From Sphingobium lactosutens (GTDB lineage: Bacteria > Pseudomonadota > Alphaproteobacteria > Sphingomonadales > Sphingomonadaceae), in contig NZ_QJQX01000036.1 of NCBI RefSeq assembly GCF_013393185.1, positions 124,001 through 188,000 on the forward strand: a stretch of 64,000 nucleotides of DNA, written 5' to 3'. Position 1 is the first letter of the stretch. Every line of letters begins with the position of its first letter. The position numbers and the translations under genes are program-made. Shown in pieces: positions 35,655 through 43,840 of this stretch. Below the pieces are notes generated by a model. The model was not told where the DNA came from. It did not search any database and was given only the letters and a program-made list of their open reading frames with translations.

Positions 35655-37081
35655 TCGACCGCGACCGCGATCGCCTCCGTCTCGACGATGTTGGAGATCG
35701 TCTGCCGGATCTGTTCCGTCGACATGCCCAGTGCGCTGAGCTGCGTCTGCGCGTCTCCCGGCTGCAGAACGCTGGCGAGGTCGTTGCGCGAGACGCGCTG
35801 CGAGTCGCCCCAGCCGGTCAGCACCAGCGAGGTGGCGATCGCGATCGCCATGGTGCGCACGAAATTCTGCAGGCCCGCCGCCGATGCCGTCTCGCTGGGC
35901 AACACCGATCCCAACGTTAGCGTGGTGAGCGGGATCATGAAGAAGGGCATAGCGAAACCCTGGATGAACTGCGGCGCCGCCATCGTCCAGAAATCGATCC
36001 CGCTGGTCCAGTGCGCGCGCCACAATGTCATCAGCCCCAGCCAGAACACCGCGCCGGAAATCATGATGCGCGGATCGACCTTGCCGACGAAGCGCGCGGC
36101 GAAGGGCGCGGTCATCAGTGCCGCCATGGCGGTGAAGGCCGTCACGATTCCCGCCCAGGTGGCGGTATAGCCCTGCGTCATCTGCAACCATTGCGGGATG
36201 ACCACGATGCCCGAGAAATAGGCGCCGAAACAGAGCGCCAGCGAAAAGACGCCCGACGTAAAGCCGATATGGCGGAATACGCGCAGATCGACGACCGGAT
36301 GCTCCTCGGTCAGTTCCCAGATGATGAACAGCGCGAAGCCGATCGCCGCCAGCACGGCCAGCACGACGATCGTCGGATCGCTGAACCAGTCATGGTCGCG
36401 ACCGATGTCCAGCATCACCTGCAGGCAGCCGATCCAGAATATCAGCAGCGCCAGGCCGATCTTGTCGATCGGTATACGGACGGTATCCGTTTCCACGGGC
36501 CGCAGCAGCGCCTGCGCGGCAAAGACGCACAGAACCGCGATCGGCAGGTTGATGAAGAAGATCCAGTGCCAGCTCCAATTGTCGCTGATATAGCCGCCGA
36601 TGATCGGACCCATGGCCGGTCCCAACAGGGTCGTCATCGCCCACAGGCCCATTGCCCTCGCCCGCGTCTCCGGCGGGAAGATGCGCATCAGCAGCGTCTG
36701 CGACATGGGCATGATCGGCCCGCCGCAAATGCCCTGGCCGATCCGCGCGGCGACGATCATGCCCAGCGTCATCGACAGGCCGCACATCAGCGAGAAGAAG
36801 CCGAAGCCGATCATCGCCAGCGTGAAGACCCGGACCACGCCGAAGCGCGCGGCGAGCCAGCCGGTCAACGGCACGCAGATCGCTTCCGCCACCGCATAGG
36901 ATGTGATGATCCATGTGCCCTGATCCGGGGCGATGCCCAGATTGCCGGCAATGTGCGGAACGGACACGTTGGCGATGGTGAGGTCGAGCACCACCATGAA
37001 GTTGCTGAGGGCCAGAACCAGCCCCGCCAGCGTCCGGGTGCGCGGCGACAGCCGCGAAAAAATGTCGTCGTCGCCGCTCAT
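35552..37081 (-). CDS. emrB: MFS multidrug efflux permease, DHA2/EmrB family
   Basis: The 509-residue protein has 14 predicted membrane segments and DHA2 motifs (LDLTIANVSVPHIAGNLG; QGICGGPIMPMSQTLL; GPAMGPIIGGYI). It exports drugs across the inner membrane by proton antiport through EmrA and an outer-membrane factor. It is the third gene of the efflux operon (OMF, emrA, emrB), 27 bp after emrA. Its 3' end overlaps the ABC-F gene on the other strand. Confidence 0.94.
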   Translation of the reverse strand: MSGDDDIFSRLSPRTRTLAGLVLALSNFMVVLDLTIANVSVPHIAGNLGIAPDQGTWIITSYAVAEAICVPLTGWLAARFGVVRVFTLAMIGFGFFSLMCGLSMTLGMIVAARIGQGICGGPIMPMSQTLLMRIFPPETRARAMGLWAMTTLLGPAMGPIIGGYISDNWSWHWIFFINLPIAVLCVFAAQALLRPVETDTVRIPIDKIGLALLIFWIGCLQVMLDIGRDHDWFSDPTIVVLAVLAAIGFALFIIWELTEEHPVVDLRVFRHIGFTSGVFSLALCFGAYFSGIVVIPQWLQMTQGYTATWAGIVTAFTAMAALMTAPFAARFVGKVDPRIMISGAVFWLGLMTLWRAHWTSGIDFWTMAAPQFIQGFAMPFFMIPLTTLTLGSVLPSETASAAGLQNFVRTMAIAIATSLVLTGWGDSQRVSRNDLASVLQPGDAQTQLSALGMSTEQIRQTISNIVETEAIAVAVDHIFFISSLVLFTAAILVWLAPRPSGPVDTSAAH

Positions 37082-37108
37082 CGCCCGAACCTTTCTTATT
37101 TCTTGGCC

Positions 37109-38245
37109 TCACTTCTCGGAAAGGTCGAGTTCGACTTCCATGGACAGGCCCACGCGCAACGGATGCGCGGCCAGTTCCTTGGGATCGAGCTGAATGCGCA
37201 GCGGCAGGCGCTGGACCACCTTGATCCAGTTGCCGGTCGCATTCTGCGCCGGGATCAGCGACATGGACGAACCGGTGCCGCCGGAGAAGCCAACCACCTT
37301 GCCATGATAGACGACGCCGCTGCCATAAAGGTCGGACGTGACCGTGGCGGGCATGCCGACCTTCACCTGACGCAACTGGCGCTCCTTGAAGTTCGCATCG
37401 ACATAAAGCTGGCTGAGCGGGACGACCGTCATAATCGGACTGCCCTGCGCGACGCGCTGGCCGACCTGCACCTGCCGCTTGGTGATGACGCCGTCGACGG
37501 GCGCGCGGATGATGGTGCGGCCGAGGTCCAGCTTCGCCGAATCCAGCTTGGCCTTGGCCGCCAACACGGCCGGGTCGGTGTCGATGGTCGAGCCGCGCAC
37601 CAGCGCGTCATTGGCTTCCAGCTGGCCGGTGGCGGCGTTGCGCGTGGCCTGCGCCGTCTGCACGCCCGCGCGGGCGAGGTCGAGCGCGGCCCTGGCGGCG
37701 GCATAGCCCTTGCGTGCGGCGGTGACTTCATCGCCCGACACCGCGCCGTCGCCGACCAGCGCCTCGCGGCGCTGCAGGTCGATCCGCGCCTTGTCGAAAT
37801 CGGCCTGCGCGGTGGCAAGCTGCGCGCGCGCCTGGACGATGTCCGCGCCGCGTGCATCGACCTGCGCGGTCAGCGAACCGCTGGTCGCCACCGTCTGGCG
37901 GAAGCGGCGACGCGCTTCGGCCAGATCGGCCTCAGCCTGGGCCACGGCGATCTGCGCGTTCGACGGGTCGAGCTTGACGAGGATGTCGCCCTTCCTGACC
38001 GTCTGCGTGTCGCTCACCAGCACGTCGGTGGCCTGCGCCGAGATCAACGGCGTCACCTGCGCCATTTCCGCATTCACATAGGCATTGTCGGTGCTGACCT
38101 GGTTACGCCCGACCAACAGATACCAGATGCCCCAGAGCAGGCCGGCAACGATCACGACAATTGCCAGCCGGGTCAGCCAGGTCTTGCGCGCGGACTGGCG
38201 CCCTTCCTGCTGTGCGTCATTGGTGTCGAGAGCGGCGTCAGCCAT
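37109..38245 (-). CDS. emrA: EmrA-type membrane fusion protein
   Basis: The 378-residue periplasmic adaptor has a single N-terminal membrane helix (LAIVVIVAGLLWGIWYLLV), a split lipoyl domain (STDNAYVNAEMAQVTPLI and later INRAPVDG-like TIIRAPVDGVITKR) around a long Ala-rich coiled-coil hairpin, and a beta-barrel domain. It joins EmrB to the outer-membrane factor. Its start overlaps the end of the OMF gene by 8 bp. Confidence 0.94.
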   Translation of the reverse strand: MADAALDTNDAQQEGRQSARKTWLTRLAIVVIVAGLLWGIWYLLVGRNQVSTDNAYVNAEMAQVTPLISAQATDVLVSDTQTVRKGDILVKLDPSNAQIAVAQAEADLAEARRRFRQTVATSGSLTAQVDARGADIVQARAQLATAQADFDKARIDLQRREALVGDGAVSGDEVTAARKGYAAARAALDLARAGVQTAQATRNAATGQLEANDALVRGSTIDTDPAVLAAKAKLDSAKLDLGRTIIRAPVDGVITKRQVQVGQRVAQGSPIMTVVPLSQLYVDANFKERQLRQVKVGMPATVTSDLYGSGVVYHGKVVGFSGGTGSSMSLIPAQNATGNWIKVVQRLPLRIQLDPKELAAHPLRVGLSMEVELDLSEK

Positions 38246-39737
38246 GCGGTTGGTCCTTGGAGAGAGGTTCGCCGGCGGTGAAACCACCGCCCAGCGCACG
38301 GATAAGGGCGATATCGGTGGAGAAGGCGCCTGCCTCCAGCCCGGCCAGAGACTGGCGCGCGGCCAGCAACTGGTCCTCGACGTTCAGGACGTCGAGATAG
38401 GTGGACAGGCCGCCCTGATAGCGCTTCTGCGCCACGGAATAGGCATCCTCCGACGCGGCGACGGCCGCGCGCGCATCGGTCAACCGCTGTTCCAGCGTCC
38501 GGCGGGTCGTGACCGCATCGGCCACCTGCTGATAGGCGGCCAGCACCGTCTTGTCATAGGCGGCGACCGCTTCGTCATAGGTTGCGCGCGCGCCGCGATA
38601 TTGGCCCTGGAGCGAACCGCCGCGGAAGATCGGCAGGCTGATCGCCGGACCGACATTGCCGAACAGCGAATCCTTCTTGAACAGATTGTCGGTGAAGGGC
38701 TGGGCCGATCCGACCGCACCGCCATTGGCGAAGATGGTGTTGTAGCCGAGCGACTGCACGCCGATCAGCGCGCTCAGCCGCACCGCCGGGAAGAAATCGG
38801 CGCGCGCCACCTTGATCCGCTTGGCCGCCGCCTCCGTCCGGGCGAGCGCGGCCGCGATGTCCGGGCGCCGCGCGACGAGATTCATGGTGACATCCGCCGG
38901 CAAGCCAAGCGGCGCCAGCTTGCCCGGCTGCGGCCGGGTGATCGACAGGCCGCGATCCGGCCCGGCGCCGATAAGCGCCGCGATCTGATGCTGCCGCACC
39001 TGGATCGCCAGCCGCGCGCCGGCCAGCTGCGCCTTCGCGGACGACACGGTGGCATCGGCCTGACGCACATTGCCGCGGGTTTCGAGACCGTTCTGCCGCC
39101 GGTCGGCCAGCAGCTTCTGGCTCGCCATGCGGATGTCGAGCGTGCGCTGCTGGATCTCCGCCTCGTCATAGAGGCGGGCGAGATCGGCATAGGCGTCGGC
39201 AATGCCCGTGGTCAGCGCCAGCCGGGCCTGCTGCGTGTCGATCTCGGCCGCGCGCGCTTCGGACGTGGCGGCGGCCAGCGCCGCCTTGTTCTTGCCCCAG
39301 AGGTCGAGGTCGAAGCCCAGATCCAGCGCGACCCGGCCGGTGCCGAGCCAGCCCTGCGGAACGAATTCCTTGGGCATGCCCATATTGTAGCTCTGCTTGG
39401 TTCCCGCCGCGCTGGCATCCAGATTGGCGGACGGCAGCACCGCTGCGCCTGCCTGCTGCGCCATCGCCTGCGCCTGCCGGAAGCGCGCGGTCGCGGCCGC
39501 CATGTCGGGCGCATTGCGCAGCCCTTCCTCGATCAGCGCGGTCAGTTGCGGATCGCCATAGGCGGTCCACCAGCCCTCGCCCGGCCAAGCCGCTTCGGGC
39601 GCGGCCAGGCTCTGCTGCGCGGCCACGCTTTCGGGTGCCCGGACAACAGGCTTGGGACCAAGATCAGGGATCGCGGCGCAGGCCGACAGCACCATCACAG
39701 ATGTCGCTGCCAGCAGGACGCGGGAGGAAAAAGCCAT
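38238..39737 (-). CDS. Outer-membrane efflux factor, NodT/OprM-type lipoprotein
   Basis: The 499-residue TolC-like protein has a lipoprotein signal (MAFSSRVLLAATSVMVLSAC) and two OEP repeats typical of RND/MFS outer-membrane channels (e.g. ARRPDIAAALARTEAAAKRIKVARADFFPAVRL). It is the first gene of the efflux operon. The ATG at 39737 is chosen from the signal sequence; 39752 is also possible. A TetR-type operator lies in the promoter just upstream. Confidence 0.92.
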   Translation of the reverse strand: MAFSSRVLLAATSVMVLSACAAIPDLGPKPVVRAPESVAAQQSLAAPEAAWPGEGWWTAYGDPQLTALIEEGLRNAPDMAAATARFRQAQAMAQQAGAAVLPSANLDASAAGTKQSYNMGMPKEFVPQGWLGTGRVALDLGFDLDLWGKNKAALAAATSEARAAEIDTQQARLALTTGIADAYADLARLYDEAEIQQRTLDIRMASQKLLADRRQNGLETRGNVRQADATVSSAKAQLAGARLAIQVRQHQIAALIGAGPDRGLSITRPQPGKLAPLGLPADVTMNLVARRPDIAAALARTEAAAKRIKVARADFFPAVRLSALIGVQSLGYNTIFANGGAVGSAQPFTDNLFKKDSLFGNVGPAISLPIFRGGSLQGQYRGARATYDEAVAAYDKTVLAAYQQVADAVTTRRTLEQRLTDARAAVAASEDAYSVAQKRYQGGLSTYLDVLNVEDQLLAARQSLAGLEAGAFSTDIALIRALGGGFTAGEPLSKDQPHG

Positions 39738-39750
39738 GCGACTCACCGCC

Positions 39751-39779
39751 ATAACAAATCGTACCAAATAGTATGAAAA
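39751..39779 (-). promoter_or_regulatory. Promoter and operator of the efflux operon
   Basis: On the minus strand TTTTCA and TGTTAT are 17 bp apart. An imperfect palindrome CGTACC-N4-AGTATG (39760-39775) fills the spacer. It resembles the perfect operator at 39821-39836, so TetR binding here would block the polymerase. Confidence 0.5.
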
Positions 39780-39804
39780 TCGCCATTGCGCCCGTTGCGA
39801 GGCC

Positions 39805-39836
39805 TTGTCAACAAGATTGGCGTACTCTATAGTACG
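39805..39836 (+). promoter_or_regulatory. Promoter and TetR operator of the tetR gene
   Basis: TTGTCA and TATAGT are separated by 17 bp, a good sigma70-type promoter. A perfect palindrome CGTACT-N4-AGTACG (39821-39836) covers the -10 element. The expected transcription start is at about 39840, so the tetR mRNA would be leaderless or nearly so. Confidence 0.62.
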
Positions 39837-39841
39837 ATTTT

Positions 39842-40492
39842 ATGACGGAGAGCAAAACGCCCCTCATTTGCGGCCGAAGGGAAGCGCGGCGCCGGGACCG
39901 GCAGGACATGATCCTGACCGTGGCGCAGCGCTATTTCCTCGACCATGGCTATGCCGGAACGACCATGTCGGGTATTGCCGCGGCGCTGGGCGGATCGAAA
40001 GGCACCTTGTGGAATCACTTCCCGTCCAAGGAGCAACTGTTCGCCGCCGTGCTGTCGCGCGTGGCGCGTGCCTATCAGGCGCAGCTCTCGCAAATACTCG
40101 ATCCCGGTGACGATCTGGCGGCGACTTTGCAGCGCGCCTGCCTCAGCCTCATCAACAAGGTCACGTCGCCCGACGCCATTGCCCTGCACCGGGTCATCAT
40201 TTCCGAAAGCGGCCGCTTTCCCGAACTGAGCCAGATTTTCTTCGAACTGGCGCCGGGCAATACGCGGTCGCTGCTCGCCCGCTTTCTGGACGGCGCGATG
40301 GCGCGCGGCCAATTGCGGCAGGCCGATGCACGGGATGCGGCGCGGGCGCTGATGGCGCTGTGCACGGCGGGAAGCCATCAACAATTGCTGATGGGCCAGA
40401 TCATGACCCCCGATCCGGCGCAGATGGAGACAGACGCCATCTTCGCCGTCGATCTGTTCCTGCGCGCCTACGCCCCTGCGTCCAGCATATAA
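39842..40492 (+). CDS. TetR/AcrR-family repressor of the efflux operon
   Basis: The 216-residue protein has an N-terminal TetR helix-turn-helix (ILTVAQRYFLDHGYAGTTMSGIAAALGGSKGTLWNHF) and a ligand-binding C-terminal domain. It is divergent from the OMF-emrA-emrB operon, and two related palindromes lie in the shared promoter region. The ATG follows the -10 box by only 8 bp and has no ribosome-binding site. The gene overlaps the convergent winged-helix gene by 25 bp. Confidence 0.9.
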   Translation: MTESKTPLICGRREARRRDRQDMILTVAQRYFLDHGYAGTTMSGIAAALGGSKGTLWNHFPSKEQLFAAVLSRVARAYQAQLSQILDPGDDLAATLQRACLSLINKVTSPDAIALHRVIISESGRFPELSQIFFELAPGNTRSLLARFLDGAMARGQLRQADARDAARALMALCTAGSHQQLLMGQIMTPDPAQMETDAIFAVDLFLRAYAPASSI

Positions 40493-41040
40493 CCCTGCCC
40501 TTTGACCGTCAGGAGCATCGGGCGCGGAAAACCCCGGTCCAACTTTGCCCGCAGGCGCAACATATGGACCTCCACGCTGTTGGTGCCAGGATCGAAGTCC
40601 AGCCGCCAGACCGCGCGCAACAGTTCCACCCGGCTCACCGCCTCGCCCGGGCGCCGCGCCAGATAGAGCAGCAGCGCATATTCGCGCGCCAGCAGCGACA
40701 CCGGCCGCCCCGCCCGCGTGACGCGGCGATCCATCAGATGGATCAGCAGGTCGCCCAGCGCCAGTTGCGGCTGTCGCACCTGCACCAGCCGGACGATGCG
40801 CGCGACCGTCTCCGCCTCGTGCATCCACGGCCCGACCACGTCATGCACGCCACCTTCCAGCGCGCGCGCCCGCTCCGCAGGATCATCGACACCCTGCCAC
40901 AATATCGTCGCGTCGCCGGCACGCAGATGAGGCCGGATCGCCTCGCCGCGCATCGCCAGGTCAAAACCGCGCGCGTTCAGCGCCCGCGCAACCGGCGCGA
41001 AATCACTGCCCAAACCATGGCATTCCATCCGTCCGCCCAC
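40468..41040 (-). CDS. Winged-helix regulator (OmpR/PhoB type) with degenerate receiver
   Basis: The 190-residue protein ends in an OmpR-type DNA-binding domain (LLAREYALLLYLARRPGEAVSRVELLRAVWRLDFDPGTNSVEVHMLRLRAK in pieces). The N-terminal half resembles the last part of a receiver (ALEGGVHDVVGPW...ARIVRLV), but it lacks the phospho-acceptor Asp and has GPW where K-P is expected. It is therefore unlikely to be phosphorylated. It is the last gene of the four-gene operon with the peptide and the two unknown proteins. Confidence 0.78.
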   Translation of the reverse strand: MGGRMECHGLGSDFAPVARALNARGFDLAMRGEAIRPHLRAGDATILWQGVDDPAERARALEGGVHDVVGPWMHEAETVARIVRLVQVRQPQLALGDLLIHLMDRRVTRAGRPVSLLAREYALLLYLARRPGEAVSRVELLRAVWRLDFDPGTNSVEVHMLRLRAKLDRGFPRPMLLTVKGQGYMLDAGA

Positions 41041-41067
41041 GCCCGACCCGTCGTCCGCTAATCCCTG

Positions 41068-41970
41068 TCACCCCACCGTTCCGGGGACCGGAAAACAAGC
41101 CATTTCATCTCCATAATGGAGAGATTGCAGCGCATCCGCACTTGCCAGGCGGATGAGCGGACTGCTGCTGCCCGCCCCCTGTTCCCAATGCGCCAACTGC
41201 CTTTCCCGATTCAGCGTCGCGCCCATGGCCTGCCAGGCCGTCAGCCGCATCGCGTCCTGCGGATGCCCCTTGGCGAATGCCTCCGCCAGGTCCAGCGCGT
41301 TGCCGCTACCGCATCCCACCGCCAGTTCCAGCAATATCTGCGCGCTCGCCACGGTCATGCATTCGGCGATCGCGCCCTTGTCGGTGTCGAAGCGATATTG
41401 CCGCCGCCAGCCCTGCCCCGGCCCGCTGGCGAGGATGTTGAGCGAGATGGACATGGACTGTGGCGGCAGTTGCGCATGAATGTCGCGATTGGCGCGGTAG
41501 AGCAGCATCTGTCCCTCGCCCAACTGGCTTCGCTCGACAAAGCGCAGCCTCACCGCCTCCCCTGCGGCGCCAGCCACCCCGCCGTCATAATCATAATAGT
41601 CCGACCCGTAGCCCGGCCCGAGATAGCCGATCGTGAGGAAATCGAAACCATGATCGTGCGGCACATGATAGAGGAAGGGCGCGGTGCCGCTCATCCGCAC
41701 CACATGGTCACTGGACGCTGGCCAGAAGGCGGCACGCAGCACATATTTACCCTCGGGCGGCCGCAGCAGCATGACCTGCGCTGAATAGGGGTTGATCCGT
41801 CGCTGCTCCGCGCAGCGCGTCTTGAGTTCGGCGATGGCCGCATCGGCAAGAAAATGCCGGTTGCGCGACAGGGCGCGGAGCATCGGCGCCGCGGCCGCCA
41901 GGCCATCCTCGCAGGAAGGATCGAAATCGCCGCTCTCGCACCAGTCGACCAGATCGTCGAGGCCGATCAC
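41068..41970 (-). CDS. Cupin-like/HEAT-like protein of unknown function, His-bearing paralogue
   Basis: The 300-residue protein has an N-terminal helical part, a central cupin-like double-stranded beta-helix with candidate metal ligands (YHVPHDHGFDF about residues 102-112 and later RDIHAQ), and a C-terminal helical, HEAT-like part. I do not recognise a named family. Along its length it aligns by eye with the next gene upstream, which lacks the His residues. It lies 23 bp after that gene and 27 bp before the regulator. A metal-dependent oxygenase or peptide-modifying role is only a guess. Confidence 0.72.
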   Translation of the reverse strand: MIGLDDLVDWCESGDFDPSCEDGLAAAAPMLRALSRNRHFLADAAIAELKTRCAEQRRINPYSAQVMLLRPPEGKYVLRAAFWPASSDHVVRMSGTAPFLYHVPHDHGFDFLTIGYLGPGYGSDYYDYDGGVAGAAGEAVRLRFVERSQLGEGQMLLYRANRDIHAQLPPQSMSISLNILASGPGQGWRRQYRFDTDKGAIAECMTVASAQILLELAVGCGSGNALDLAEAFAKGHPQDAMRLTAWQAMGATLNRERQLAHWEQGAGSSSPLIRLASADALQSLHYGDEMACFPVPGTVG

Positions 41971-41993
41971 TGCGCCGTATTCCTCCGGCTCGA

Positions 41994-42806
41994 TCAGGCG
42001 GGGAATCGGGCCTCCGCGATCTGCGCCAATGTCCGCTCCGCCAGCATGCGCACTTTCTCCTCTGTCTCGATCCGCGCCATCCGCTGGAGCGCCGGCAGCG
42101 CCGCCGCCGTGTCGAGCGCCAGATATTCGCGCATCACCGCCCAGCGCTGCGCCGGCAGTTCCGCCTCCAGCGCGGCGGCGAACTGGTCGGCGGCATCGCG
42201 CCGTCCCTGCATCCGCAACAGCGACAGCAGCATCAGCGCGCGCGCATGGCCCTCATCCGCCTGGGCTTCGGCCAGCGGCGCACCTGTGGCGATATCGAAC
42301 AGCCGCGACACGACGGCCCCTTGCGGCGCAATCTGCGCGCGCAGCATCAGCAAGGGCACGTCGCCAGACCGAAGACGCAAGGTTTCCCGCCGCTCGTCCA
42401 GCTCGATCAGGTCGCCTGCGGGACAGAGGAGCGACCCTGTGGCCACCGCGCGTCCGCCGTCGATGCGATACCGGTCCGCCGCCAAGGCCCGGTTCAAGGG
42501 CCGGCAGAGCGCATGACGCCCCGAAAAGTGCAGCCGACTGCCGCGATCCCGTATCGGATCGACGATCGTCACCGTCACCCAGATCCTCTCGGTGCGCGCG
42601 AACACCAGATGGCGCGCCGCCCCGTTCCGGGTCGCGCGGAAGGCGGGGAGGTGTAAGGGATCGGCCCCGATTCGCGCACATTCCGCATCCAGCAGCGCGT
42701 CCAGCCAGCCAATATCCTGCAGGAAGGGGCGGATCAGCGCCACCGATCGGTCGAGCGGGGCGGCCTGCGCCGCCGCCACCGCCTCTGTCAGGGCGGATGA
42801 ATTCAC
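41994..42806 (-). CDS. Cupin-like/HEAT-like protein of unknown function, paralogue lacking metal ligands
   Basis: The 270-residue product appears to share the layout of its neighbour: helical start, beta-rich centre (RYRIDGG to PLLMLRAQI) and a helical HEAT-like end (EEKVRMLAERTLAQI). The His positions of the neighbour are not kept (DLIELD in place of RDIHAQ). The start is a GTG that overlaps the stop of the small peptide gene, so translation is coupled to it. No known family is recognised. Confidence 0.72.
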   Translation of the reverse strand: MNSSALTEAVAAAQAAPLDRSVALIRPFLQDIGWLDALLDAECARIGADPLHLPAFRATRNGAARHLVFARTERIWVTVTIVDPIRDRGSRLHFSGRHALCRPLNRALAADRYRIDGGRAVATGSLLCPAGDLIELDERRETLRLRSGDVPLLMLRAQIAPQGAVVSRLFDIATGAPLAEAQADEGHARALMLLSLLRMQGRRDAADQFAAALEAELPAQRWAVMREYLALDTAAALPALQRMARIETEEKVRMLAERTLAQIAEARFPA

Positions 42807-42943
42807 CTCTGGTCGATGATGGCGATCACCACGTCCATCAGGCTGATGTCGAGCGCATCGCCATCGGTGACGCCGAACAGGCTCATGCCCTCGGGCAGGT
42901 CCGCAATATCCTCGATCGCAAGCTGGGGCTGGGTCTGAAACAT
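42803..42943 (-). CDS. 46-residue peptide, first gene of an unknown four-gene operon
   Basis: A strong AGGAGGAGGAAG ribosome-binding site precedes an ATG that opens a 46-codon frame. The peptide starts MFQTQPQLAIEDIADLPEGM and is acidic and hydrophobic toward its end (DVVIAIIDQR), with five Asp in the last 21 residues and no Cys. Its TGA overlaps the GTG of the following gene. Size, position and coupling fit a precursor peptide or a small regulatory partner of the two downstream proteins; neither is shown. Confidence 0.68.
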   Translation of the reverse strand: MFQTQPQLAIEDIADLPEGMSLFGVTDGDALDISLMDVVIAIIDQR

Positions 42944-43091
42944 GATCTTCCTCCTCCTTGAAGTGTGGAGGCAGGCTATGGCGCGACCGGAGCCTGGACC
43001 AATTAAATCGGTTTAATCGCCCGGTCGGACGTTAACCATTTCTTCGGGTGTCAAACCTACACTTTGGGGCATATCGGCAGGAACGAGTCCC

Positions 43092-43706
43092 ATGCAGTTT
43101 TTCAGGCGCTCCCTTGGTCAGAAGAAAGCCGTCGCGAAGGACATCGCCAAACCGGCCCGGCGCCGCCTGCGCGCGCTGCTGGTCGATGAAAATGCGACTG
43201 CTCGCGCAGTCGTGGCGCGCCGCCTGTCTCATCTCGATTATGATGTCACCGTGGCAGACAATGGCCATGTCGCGCTCGGCCTGCTCATCACCCGGCAGGT
43301 GGACATCATCCTGCTCGACATGGGCATGACGCTGCTGCCGGCCGTGGCGACCATGGAGAAGATCCGCGCCGCCAATCTCGCCGCCCATGCCTGTATCGTC
43401 ATGATCGGCGGACGCGAGGACGGCCAGTCCGCGATCGAGGCGCTGAAGGCCGGTGCGGACGACCATGTGGTGAAGCCCTTCGACTTCCATCTGCTCGATG
43501 CGCGCCTGCGCCATCTGTGCCAGCGCGCCGAACAGATGGGCCTGCTCAGCCGCCAATATGCCGAACTGGACGCCCGAATCGCCCGCCGCGCGGTCGAACT
43601 GGGCGAAACGCGCGAGACGCTGCGCGAAGTGCAGGCCGAGCGCGCCCGGCTCGTCTCCTCGATCCAGGCCCTGCAGGACCAGATCGCGCGACTGCAATCC
43701 GCCTAG
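43092..43706 (+). CDS. Atypical response regulator with C-terminal coiled coil
   Basis: The 204-residue protein has a receiver domain (LLVDEN at 29-34, phospho-acceptor D76 in ILLDMG, K128 in VVKPF). The usual Thr/Ser of the activation switch is Gly (VMIGGRED). The domain is followed by a long charged coiled coil (about 145-204) and no output domain, so it probably signals by protein contact. It is divergent from the peptide operon. The stop codon lies in the palindromic repeat at 43703-43810. Confidence 0.85.
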   Translation: MQFFRRSLGQKKAVAKDIAKPARRRLRALLVDENATARAVVARRLSHLDYDVTVADNGHVALGLLITRQVDIILLDMGMTLLPAVATMEKIRAANLAAHACIVMIGGREDGQSAIEALKAGADDHVVKPFDFHLLDARLRHLCQRAEQMGLLSRQYAELDARIARRAVELGETRETLREVQAERARLVSSIQALQDQIARLQSA

Positions 43707-43810
43707 AGCGTTTTCGAAGCAGGTGGAATCACCTTCTGGCTCAAAAAACGCGGTAAAACAAAGAACTAGGGCAGCCGAGCCGATTCAATCGGATCGGACT
43801 CTGCTCTAGA
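43703..43810. repeat. Palindromic dispersed repeat supplying the response regulator stop codon
   Basis: The element begins CTAGAGCGTTTTCG and ends CTGCTCTAG, with an internal AAAACGCGGTAAAACAAAG. It resembles repeats widespread in alphaproteobacteria. The TAG of the response regulator falls in its first bases. Confidence 0.6.
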
Positions 43811-43840
43811 TTAGCTGGAAGCGACCGAACGCGAACGTCG

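Noticed and set aside
36011..38281. 756-codon plus-strand frame opposite emrA/emrB
   Set aside because: The minus-strand genes have clear transporter and adaptor motifs; the antisense product has none.
41792..42961. 389-codon plus-strand frame opposite the two cupin/HEAT genes
   Set aside because: Pro/Arg/Ser-rich low-complexity translation, no ribosome-binding site; the minus-strand genes have coupled starts and better composition.
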